From positions 1 through 10,622 of the forward strand of contig CAUGKJ010000019.1 of NCBI GenBank assembly GCA_959600045.1: 10,622 bases of DNA, read 5' to 3'. Below the pieces are notes generated by a model, which saw only the letters and a program-made list of their open reading frames with translations, was not told where the DNA came from and did no database searches. The translations under genes were made by a program, and so were the position numbers. Shown piece after piece: positions 1 to 5,538 of this stretch (positions are counted from its first letter, which is position 1; each line of letters opens with the position of its first letter). The DNA is from an uncultured Haemophilus sp. (GTDB lineage: Bacteria; Pseudomonadota; Gammaproteobacteria; Enterobacterales; Pasteurellaceae).

Positions 1-458
1 ACTATGGTACCTTGGGTTATATCCATAACAGTAAAGTAGATTACGAGCGTTCACCTGAAAGCAAACACACTGTGAACACACCATTTAACGTAGATAAATT
101 AGACAGCTTACCGAAAGTAGGCATTGTTTATGCTTATTCTAATGCACCAATTGAGCCATTAAATTCATTATTGGATGCGGGCTATCAAGGCATTGTTTCA
201 GCAGGTGTGGGTAATGGTAACGTGAATGCAGCCCATTTAGAACGTTTAGAAAAAGCGGCGAAAGATGGTGTTGTGGTGGTACGTTCATCTCGTGTGCCAA
301 CCGGTTACACAACACGTGATGCTGAAGTAGATGATTCTAAATATGGTTTTGTGGCTTCAGGTACATTGAATCCGCAAAAAGCACGTGTGTTATTACAATT
401 AGCCTTAACACAAACAAAAGATCCAAAAGTGATTCAACAATACTTTGAGGATTTCTAG
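1..458 (+). CDS. ansB: Type II L-asparaginase, periplasmic (3' part only)
   Basis: Hydrolyses L-asparagine to L-aspartate and ammonia in the periplasm. Only the C-terminal ~152 codons are present. The frame is already open at base 3 (Y-G-T-L-G-Y-I-H) and the true start lies left of the window, so the TTG at 12 is internal. The E. coli precursor is about 348 residues, so a little under half is seen. The piece matches E. coli AnsB from memory almost block by block: GYIHN, the GIVSAGVGNGN loop (bases ~195-221), VVRSSRVPTG, DAEVDD and the closing KYGFVASGTLNPQKARVLL-type region. The Asn of GNGN and the Glu of DAEVDD (codon 324-326) correspond to the active-site residues contributed across the subunit interface in the E. 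coli tetramer (N248 and E283 of the mature enzyme, recalled). It is followed by a paired-USS hairpin and then a dcuA-type transporter able to use its product. Confidence 0.96.
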   Translation, partial: YGTLGYIHNSKVDYERSPESKHTVNTPFNVDKLDSLPKVGIVYAYSNAPIEPLNSLLDAGYQGIVSAGVGNGNVNAAHLERLEKAAKDGVVVVRSSRVPTGYTTRDAEVDDSKYGFVASGTLNPQKARVLLQLALTQTKDPKVIQQYFEDF

Positions 459-469
459 GAAAGTCATTG

Positions 470-510
470 AAAGTGCGGTCAGAATTTGAATCAAATTTTA
501 ACCGCACTTT
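470..510. terminator. Inverted USS pair forming a long hairpin after ansB
   Basis: AAAGTGCGGT (470-479) and its exact reverse complement ACCGCACTTT (501-510) are the two arms. The bases between them also pair (481-488 with 492-499, including one G.U), giving a stem of about 19 bp with a single C-A mismatch and a three-base loop AAT at 489-491. It begins 12 bases after the ansB stop codon. Inverted USS pairs behind genes are a known Pasteurellaceae arrangement that doubles as a transcription terminator. There is no good U-run after the 3' arm (CGGATAAAAT), so termination strength is uncertain, but its uptake-signal identity is not. Confidence 0.7.
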
Positions 511-613
511 CGGATAAAATAGACTAATCCAATTAATAAATATAGATAATGCACTAGTTTGTTGTTAATATATGTTCCGGAATTATTTTTAAAATTAATA
601 TGGAGAAAATATT

Positions 614-1915
614 ATGATTTGGGCTCAACTTTTAGTCGTCCTACTCTTTATTTACCTAGGGGCTAGATTAGGCGGTATTGGTATTGGTTTTATGGGGGGT
701 ATGGGTGTTGTTGCACTTTCACTACTTGGCTTAAAACCGGGCGCCATTCCGTTTGATGTAATTTCAGTTATCATGTCTGTAATCATGGCGATTGCGGCAA
801 TGCAAGTTGCGGGTGGTATGGATTTCTTAGTAAAAATGGCTGAAAAAATCCTACGTAAAAATCCAAAATACATCACTTTCCTTGCGCCAACTGTGACTTA
901 TTTTATGACTGTACTTGCGGGTACTGGTCACACAGCGTTCTCAACACTTCCAGTGATTGCTGAAGTGGCAAAAGAACAAGGTATTCGTCCTTCACGTCCA
1001 CTTTCTATTGCGGTTATCGCTTCACAAATTGCGATTACAGCTTCTCCAATTTCTGCTGCGGTGGTATTCCTTTCTGCTGAATTAGAGAAAAACTTTGGTT
1101 TAAGTTACTTACAATTATTAGGTATTTGGATCCCAACTACTTACGCAGCATGTATGATTACTGCAGTGATTTGTAACTTCCTTGGTAAAGATTTGAAAGA
1201 TGATGAAGTTTACCAAGATCGTCTAGCAAAAGGTTTAATTACTATGCGTGGTGAAATGCAAATTGAGATCAAACCTTATGCAAAACGTTCTGTTGCAATT
1301 TTCCTTATCGCGATTTTAGTGGTCATGCTTTATGCAACTGCAATCAGTAAAACAGTTGGTTTAATTCAAAACCCAATTCTTTCTCGTGATAACGCCATTA
1401 TCTCTTTTATGCTTGCAACTGCAGCCATTATCACTATGGCATGTAAAGTGGATACCGCAAAAATTACTAATGCAGCAACCTTTAAATCTGGTATGTCAGC
1501 GGTAATTTGTGTGCTTGGTGTAGCATGGTTAGGTAATACTTTCGTTGAAGGCCATATCGATCAAATTAAAGCGGTATCAGCTGAGTTCTTACAACAATAC
1601 CCTTGGAGTTTAGCGGTAATCTTGTTCTTCGCAAGTACCTTACTTTACTCACAAGCTGCAACTGCAAAAGCATTATACCCAACTGCAATTTTATTAGGTG
1701 TTTCTCCGGAAGCAGCGATTGCAGCATTTGCCGCAGTATCTGCATTATTCATTCTTCCTACTTACCCAACCTTAATTGCAGCAGTAGAAATGGATGATAC
1801 TGGTTCAACTCGTATCGGTAAATATGTATTCAACCACCCATTCTTAGTGCCGGGTGTGATTGCAATCAGCTTATCTGTATTATTCGGTTTCTTAATGGCA
1901 GGTGCAGTTTTATAA
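614..1915 (+). CDS. dcuA: Anaerobic C4-dicarboxylate/aspartate antiporter, DcuA type
   Basis: Inner-membrane carrier of the DcuA/DcuB family (433 residues). It exchanges or takes up fumarate, malate, aspartate and succinate, mainly during anaerobic fumarate respiration. The protein is hydrophobic throughout. It opens with a GARLGGIGIGF block (16-26) and carries GTGHT (103-107), QIAITASPISAAVV (138-151), SQAATAKA (346-353), LPTYPT (381-386) and DDTGSTRIGKYVFNHPF (394-410). Remembered E. coli sequences fit DcuA (433 aa) much better than DcuB (446 aa), for example in the GARLGGIGIGF start and the SQAATAKAL segment; some Haemophilus annotations call this gene dcuB. GGAG at 602-605 sits 8 bases before the ATG. 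The leader (511-613) is very AT-rich with a possible -10 GATAAT at 545-550 but no clear -35, as would suit an activator-dependent promoter; I see no good FNR box. Upstream ansB would supply aspartate to it. Confidence 0.93.
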   Translation: MIWAQLLVVLLFIYLGARLGGIGIGFMGGMGVVALSLLGLKPGAIPFDVISVIMSVIMAIAAMQVAGGMDFLVKMAEKILRKNPKYITFLAPTVTYFMTVLAGTGHTAFSTLPVIAEVAKEQGIRPSRPLSIAVIASQIAITASPISAAVVFLSAELEKNFGLSYLQLLGIWIPTTYAACMITAVICNFLGKDLKDDEVYQDRLAKGLITMRGEMQIEIKPYAKRSVAIFLIAILVVMLYATAISKTVGLIQNPILSRDNAIISFMLATAAIITMACKVDTAKITNAATFKSGMSAVICVLGVAWLGNTFVEGHIDQIKAVSAEFLQQYPWSLAVILFFASTLLYSQAATAKALYPTAILLGVSPEAAIAAFAAVSALFILPTYPTLIAAVEMDDTGSTRIGKYVFNHPFLVPGVIAISLSVLFGFLMAGAVL

Positions 1916-1917
1916 TC

Positions 1918-1981
1918 CCCCATTAAGCTAACATAAATGAAAACCATCTTGTCTGCAGATAAGATGGTTTTTTTAATGGGG
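1918..1981. repeat. Outer inverted repeat enclosing the dcuA terminator
   Basis: CCCCATTAA (1918-1926) and TTAATGGGG (1973-1981) are perfect 9-base reverse complements placed symmetrically around the terminator hairpin. The left arm starts three bases after the dcuA stop. The right arm uses the last two T of the U-run and lies beyond the expected transcript end, so it would be transcribed only on read-through. Confidence 0.75.
1941..1974 (+). terminator. Intrinsic terminator of dcuA
   Basis: AAACCATCTT (1941-1950) pairs perfectly with AAGATGGTTT (1961-1970). The stem extends inward by about three more pairs (1951-1953 with 1958-1960) to a TGCA loop. A run of seven T (1968-1974) follows directly. 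Classic Rho-independent form, 25 bases past the dcuA stop. Confidence 0.92.
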
Positions 1982-2040
1982 AACTTCTTCTCGCTGTGAT
2001 ACTCTAAAGGGCAACCTATTTTTATATATAAGGAAAACCA

Positions 2041-2676
2041 ATGAAGTTATTTAAAATCCTTTTTGCTGCATTAATTGCTTATGTGCCAACAGCATGGTCT
2101 GCGGTGGATTATAATATTAAATACAGTTCCAATTATTTAATGCCGGCGTATGTGCATTTTAAAGCTGATGGTTCACAGTATTCAGTCAATGCAAAAATTA
2201 ATATTCCGTTATACAACATTGTGTTTACTTCTCGTGGTTCGCAAACTGCGAGCCAATTTAAAATGGTGAATTATCAAGATGTGCGTAATGGTAAGCCTTA
2301 TGCTATTTCTAAAATTTCGCCAACAACAATTGAATACGGTAAAGTGAAAAATGGGTTAGAAACCGAACCGTTAACATTACCGACTTTTGACTTATTCACC
2401 ATGGCATTTCAGTTGAGCTATTACGATAAATTGCCAACTAGTTTCCAAATTACAAATGGTAAAAAACTTTACCCAATGGAAAATGTGAATGTGAAGAAAG
2501 TGGAAAAACAGATCCAATATAACAAGCAAACTGTCACTGAAATCACTTATTCATTTAAAACAGGTAATAAGGATATTATGGTGAAGAAATTCTCAGGTGA
2601 ACAATTTCCACGTTATATCAAATACACCAGAGATGGTGATGATTATGAGTTAGAGTTTGATGAGTTTGTCAAATAA
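2041..2676 (+). CDS. Exported protein of unknown function, DUF3108-like
   Basis: A 211-residue protein with a clear Sec signal peptide: MKLFK, a hydrophobic core (residues ~6-16) and a cleavage-type end at about TAWS|AVDY (18-21). No lipobox cysteine follows, so it should be a soluble periplasmic protein or a peripheral outer-membrane protein. The mature part is rich in beta-type alternation, Tyr and Lys, has no cysteine, and ends in an acidic DDYELEFDEF segment. Its overall plan (secreted, ~200 aa, a Y-x-I-K-Y start, repeated beta strands ending in R-Y-I-K-Y) resembles the DUF3108 family, whose role is not established. That family call is my recollection and only moderately sure. AAGGA at 2030-2034 lies 6 bases before the ATG. 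It is isolated by a strong terminator on each side, so it is a single-gene unit; a -35/-10 pair in 1982-2030 is not obvious (TATATA-like at ~2024). Confidence 0.85.
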   Translation: MKLFKILFAALIAYVPTAWSAVDYNIKYSSNYLMPAYVHFKADGSQYSVNAKINIPLYNIVFTSRGSQTASQFKMVNYQDVRNGKPYAISKISPTTIEYGKVKNGLETEPLTLPTFDLFTMAFQLSYYDKLPTSFQITNGKKLYPMENVNVKKVEKQIQYNKQTVTEITYSFKTGNKDIMVKKFSGEQFPRYIKYTRDGDDYELEFDEFVK

Positions 2677-2689
2677 CATCAGATGATAA

Positions 2690-2722
2690 AAAGAAGCCAC
2701 GCTAGATTGCGTGGCTTTTTAT
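2690..2722. terminator. Bidirectional terminator between convergent genes
   Basis: AAGCCACGC (2694-2702) pairs with GCGTGGCTT (2709-2717) around the loop TAGATT. On the plus strand TTTTTATTTT follows (2716-2725). On the minus strand the A-rich run 2685-2695 becomes TTCTTTTTAT. It sits exactly between the convergent ends at 2676 and 2731, so one hairpin can serve both genes. Confidence 0.92.
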
Positions 2723-2730
2723 TTTATTGC

Positions 2731-4254
2731 TTAGTGTGAATACATAAATACTTGAACGAGAAGAAGTATCGATGAGATAACAAATTGACCGCCCACGATT
2801 GGCATGACAAATTTCAGCCATTTATTGAATGGAATACCAAGCATTTGTAGCGTGACAAGGACTAATCCTGTTGGAGCAAGGAATAACATAATATATTGTC
2901 CCCAGTTGTAAGCCGATACGACGATATCTCTTGGAATGCCAACAGTATCAGCCAGCGGTGCCATAATTGGCATAGCGAGTACGGCAAGGCCTGAAGAGGA
3001 AGGTACAACCAATCCTAAGAAAATGAAGACAATGAGCTGACCAATAATAAAGACGCCGCCATTCATTCCTCCAACAAGATGTGTCATATAATCGAGAATC
3101 GTGTCTGAAATCATTCCTTGCTCTAGAATGATATTAACTGCTCGAGCGAGTCCGATAATCAATGCGACGCCGACTAATTCAGAAGCACCATGAGTAAAGC
3201 CATTTACGACATCTTTTTCAGGCAATCCACTGATAAACATAATAATGATGGTAATGGCTAGGAAGGAAGCCGCCATTTGAGGGAACCACCAGCCCCCAAA
3301 CATCACCCCCCATACCATGAGAGGAAAGGCGCCACTAAATAGAATCAGAATCAGTTTTCTTCTAAAGGTAAATTCAACGGTTGCATTCGGATCAATATCT
3401 TTCATATAGAGATCATAGAAGGCCTGGCGATCGTCATAAGTATAAGAAAATTCAGGATTGGCACGCAGTTTTTTACAGTACCAATACATATAGGCTATTA
3501 CACAGGTTCCTCCAAGAATAAGTCCCAGTGTGCGGAATCCCATCCCTTCAGTGAATGGAATCCCTGCCGCGTTTGAAGCAATGACAACGGAAAATGGATT
3601 GATTGTAGAGAAGGCTGTACCCATTGAAGCAGCGAGAAATATGGCGCCGACACAGACAATAGAATCATAACCTAAGGCTAAAAAGACAGGAACAAGAATC
3701 GGGTAGAAGGCTACTGCTTCTTCTTCAATACCACAAGCCGTACCGCCTAATAGCATTAACACGCAGACAGCAAAGACAACAGAGAATTCATTTCCTTTTG
3801 TTTTCTTGGTGAGAGACATTAATCCGGCATTGAATGCTCCAGTTTTGTTTATCACACCAATCATTCCACCGAGTATGAAGATAAAAATCATAATATCCGC
3901 GACTTCAATGGTGCCATCCACCATGGCGTGAATCATATCGGTAATGCCTTTTTCGTGTTGTTCAATGCGTTGATAGGTATCGGGGATAGCAATCGGCTTT
4001 TTGATAATGCCGTTGGTGAAATTAGAAAGTTGAATTTTGATATTGAGTTGATTAAGGGTTTGTTCTGTTGCTGGATAGCTTTGATCGGGAATTCCGTGGG
4101 TTTTGACAATAAAATGATTTTCGGTGCTGTCGTAGGAAAGTTTAGAGTAGGACCCTGAGGGAATAAGCCAAGTAAGACCAATAGCAATAAGAAGAATAAT
4201 AAAGAGAATGCTAAATGCGGAAGGGAATTTCATCTTTTTCTTTGATGCTTCCAT
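2731..4254 (-). CDS. yfcC: YfcC-family membrane antiporter (putative amino-acid carrier)
   Basis: A 507-residue polytopic inner-membrane protein of the YfcC group (E. coli YfcC ~506 aa; H. influenzae has HI_0594), related to the ArcD/DcuC-like carriers and usually annotated as a basic amino-acid antiporter. Substrate is not proven. One membrane helix at ~11-31 is followed by a long polar, presumably periplasmic loop (~34-115) and then about ten hydrophobic segments. Family-type motifs are GGTACGIEEEAVAFYP (169-184), STINPF (216-221) and VPSSSGLAVL (417-426). The start ATG is supported by AAGGAG (complement of 4264-4269) 9 bases upstream. Codon use stands out: by hand count 17 of 47 glycines are GGA, whereas dcuA has none, and CTT/CTC leucines are common. 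This hints at transfer or at weaker selection on codons. It is a monocistronic unit ending at a bidirectional terminator. Confidence 0.9.
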   Translation of the reverse strand: MEASKKKMKFPSAFSILFIILLIAIGLTWLIPSGSYSKLSYDSTENHFIVKTHGIPDQSYPATEQTLNQLNIKIQLSNFTNGIIKKPIAIPDTYQRIEQHEKGITDMIHAMVDGTIEVADIMIFIFILGGMIGVINKTGAFNAGLMSLTKKTKGNEFSVVFAVCVLMLLGGTACGIEEEAVAFYPILVPVFLALGYDSIVCVGAIFLAASMGTAFSTINPFSVVIASNAAGIPFTEGMGFRTLGLILGGTCVIAYMYWYCKKLRANPEFSYTYDDRQAFYDLYMKDIDPNATVEFTFRRKLILILFSGAFPLMVWGVMFGGWWFPQMAASFLAITIIIMFISGLPEKDVVNGFTHGASELVGVALIIGLARAVNIILEQGMISDTILDYMTHLVGGMNGGVFIIGQLIVFIFLGLVVPSSSGLAVLAMPIMAPLADTVGIPRDIVVSAYNWGQYIMLFLAPTGLVLVTLQMLGIPFNKWLKFVMPIVGGQFVISSILLLVQVFMYSH

Positions 4255-4300
4255 TATGGAGAACTCCTTGTGTTCGGATTAATCAATAAGCCGAGCGCGT

Positions 4301-4328
4301 ATTCTACACAAAAAGAACAAAAAAGCAA
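4301..4328 (-). promoter_or_regulatory. Candidate sigma-70 promoter for yfcC
   Basis: On the minus strand TAGAAT (complement of 4301-4306, 5 of 6 to TATAAT) lies 16 bases after TTGCTT (complement of 4323-4328, matching the TTG of TTGACA). It would give a leader of roughly 40 bases before the ATG at 4254. The -35 is weak. Confidence 0.4.
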
Positions 4329-4363
4329 AGGATGATTTTGAAAGAATACAATGATAGCAGGGT

Positions 4364-4379
4364 TGGCAAACGTTTACTT
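4364..4379. promoter_or_regulatory. PurR-operator-like palindrome upstream of yfcC
   Basis: TGGCAAACGTTTACTT matches the E. coli PurR consensus ANGCAAACGNTTNCNT at every fixed position except the first. It lies 35 bases upstream of the candidate yfcC -35 and touches the left arm of the neighbouring inverted repeat, so a simple repressor role is unproven. Compare the perfect match at 9217-9232. Confidence 0.35.
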
Positions 4380-4415
4380 AAGCCAGACATAGATCTGGTT
4401 AAGCCTGGCTTAAGT
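4376..4415 (-). terminator. Complex hairpin after the DUF535 gene
   Basis: ACTTAAGCCAG (4376-4386) and CTGGCTTAAGT (4405-4415) are perfect 11-base reverse complements, 10 bases beyond the stop of the minus-strand gene ending at 4425. Inside lie two more related half-sites, CTGGTTAAG (4395-4403) and TTAAGCC (4399-4405), so alternative foldings exist. On the minus strand the 3' arm is followed by AAACGTTTGCC rather than a U-run, so it is an atypical terminator. Confidence 0.5.
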
Positions 4416-4424
4416 CTATTTTAT

Positions 4425-5303
4425 TTAGGAAAATTGAGTAATTTTTTCACTCAAATCATCTAACATTTCATAACGTTTTCGATACATGGAACGTTTTTTG
4501 CTGGCGATTTCTTCCAGCGGTTTGCGGGCCCTTTCAAGCGGTAATTGCCAATATTGACCTTTTAATTGCCCTTGGTTTTCCTGCCAAAATTCATCGTAGT
4601 TGAATAGGATTTTACTGCGCGCAGATAAACGGTATTTACCTTGTGAAGTGTGAGGGATACCGATTAATTCACATTGCCATTTTTCAGCTAACAAGCGGAA
4701 AACATTCATCAACATAAACATTGGACGAACACCGTGTAATTCTTTTGTGGCTTGTTTCACAGCTTCTTGTGCCTCTTTATAAGAAGGGCCTTGAATTGAG
4801 GCGATAAGTAATTTATTTGGCTTTAAGAAGGTGAAAGAAGCATCATAAATGCTACGCCCATCATTGTCTTTTAAGTTAATGGAAAAATAACCTTCAAAAG
4901 GGTCAATCTGGTTGATGTTGAAATAAATACCAAGTTGATCCGTTAATTGTGCTAATAAAAGGGATTTTTCTTGCAGTAGTTTTTTACAAAATTCTACGCC
5001 CATTTTTTCTTCAAGCATTAGCAGATTATTGGTAATGGCATTGAGTCGATCGGTTGCAGAAAAACGTTTGTCACAATAGGTGGCGAGCAATGCATTAAAA
5101 CGATATGGATTTTGTTGAAAAAGCGGAATCCAAGTTTGGTTTGTATTTAAGAAATTAACCAATGCATCACATTGTTTTTTAAATAAAAATTTGCGTCCGT
5201 AATAACGGGCTTTATCCCTTAATTGTTTTTTTAATGGATGATTACAAGAATCGGGTAGTAATTCTTGAAAGGTCGCGAAAGTAATAGTTTGTTTTGCTGT
5301 CAT
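4425..5303 (-). CDS. DUF535 protein, VirK/YbjX family
   Basis: A 292-residue soluble protein without signal peptide or membrane helix. The second half carries the features I associate with DUF535 (VirK of Shigella/Salmonella, YbjX of E. coli): EGYFSINLKD (137-146), IASIQGP (167-173), a KEATKELHGVRP-like stretch ending at residue 194, and a basic SKKRSMYRKRYEMLD tail (268-282). Family members have been tied to virulence-factor expression and antimicrobial-peptide tolerance in enterics, but no biochemical activity is established, so the role here is unknown. The ATG is forced: an in-frame TGA lies 27 bases upstream and no other ATG, GTG or TTG intervenes. No Shine-Dalgarno sequence is visible; the place where it should be holds a USS and TATCCATT. 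It is divergent from lon and ends in a complex hairpin before yfcC. Confidence 0.9.
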   Translation of the reverse strand: MTAKQTITFATFQELLPDSCNHPLKKQLRDKARYYGRKFLFKKQCDALVNFLNTNQTWIPLFQQNPYRFNALLATYCDKRFSATDRLNAITNNLLMLEEKMGVEFCKKLLQEKSLLLAQLTDQLGIYFNINQIDPFEGYFSINLKDNDGRSIYDASFTFLKPNKLLIASIQGPSYKEAQEAVKQATKELHGVRPMFMLMNVFRLLAEKWQCELIGIPHTSQGKYRLSARSKILFNYDEFWQENQGQLKGQYWQLPLERARKPLEEIASKKRSMYRKRYEMLDDLSEKITQFS

Positions 5304-5310
5304 AATGGAT

Positions 5311-5376
5311 AAAGTGCGGTTATTTTTTCAAACGTTTTTTATTGGGTAAAATCATGCTGATTTTTGACCGCACTTA
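5311..5376. repeat. Inverted USS pair in the divergent leader
   Basis: AAGTGCGGT (5312-5320, followed by TATTTTTTC) and ACCGCACTT (5367-5375, preceded by TGATTTTTG) are exact Hin-type uptake signals in opposite orientation, each with its AT-rich flank pointing inward. They are 46 bases apart, too far for a tight hairpin. They lie between divergent starts (DUF535 gene and lon), not behind a gene, so they are not terminators for either. Confidence 0.9.
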
Positions 5377-5473
5377 TTGTACCTGTATTCCATGGTTTTT
5401 CCAATTAACCATCAATAAAGGTGGTTCTTTACTTGCCTATTTTTCGATTTCTCCTTAATATGCCAAATCCTAC

Positions 5474-5501
5474 CTTGAATTTATGCAACTCATCCCCATA
5501 T
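5474..5501 (+). promoter_or_regulatory. Heat-shock (sigma-32) promoter of lon
   Basis: CTTGAA (5474-5479), a 14-base spacer, then CCCCATAT (5494-5501). Both elements match the E. coli RpoH consensus (CTTGAA / CCCCATnT) perfectly at an accepted spacing. The start point would be near 5508, giving a leader of about 30 bases. lon is a classic RpoH regulon member. Confidence 0.88.
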
Positions 5502-5538
5502 TCAATGAAATTATAGAATTGATGTAAGAGAGATAATT

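Noticed and set aside
12..14. TTG at 12 as a start codon for the first gene
   Set aside because: The frame is open to the window edge and upstream residues Y-G-T continue the AnsB alignment, so this is an internal Leu codon of a truncated gene.
563..577. ArcA-like direct repeat TGTTA...TGTTC in the dcuA leader
   Set aside because: Spacing is 10 rather than 11 bases, the second repeat is imperfect, and such matches are common in DNA this AT-rich.
3928..4187. Open frames on both strands overlapping the 5' part of yfcC
   Set aside because: They are out-of-frame shadows of yfcC with no ribosome-binding site, no recognisable domain and low-complexity composition.
4530..4545. CAAGCGGT as an Apl-type uptake signal
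   Set aside because: One base short of the ACAAGCGGT core, single occurrence, while the Hin-type core dominates the window.
5326..5341. Third AAACGTTT palindrome as a PurR box
   Set aside because: Only the central 8-9 bases agree; four fixed outer positions of the consensus fail, and it lies in an AT-rich USS flank.
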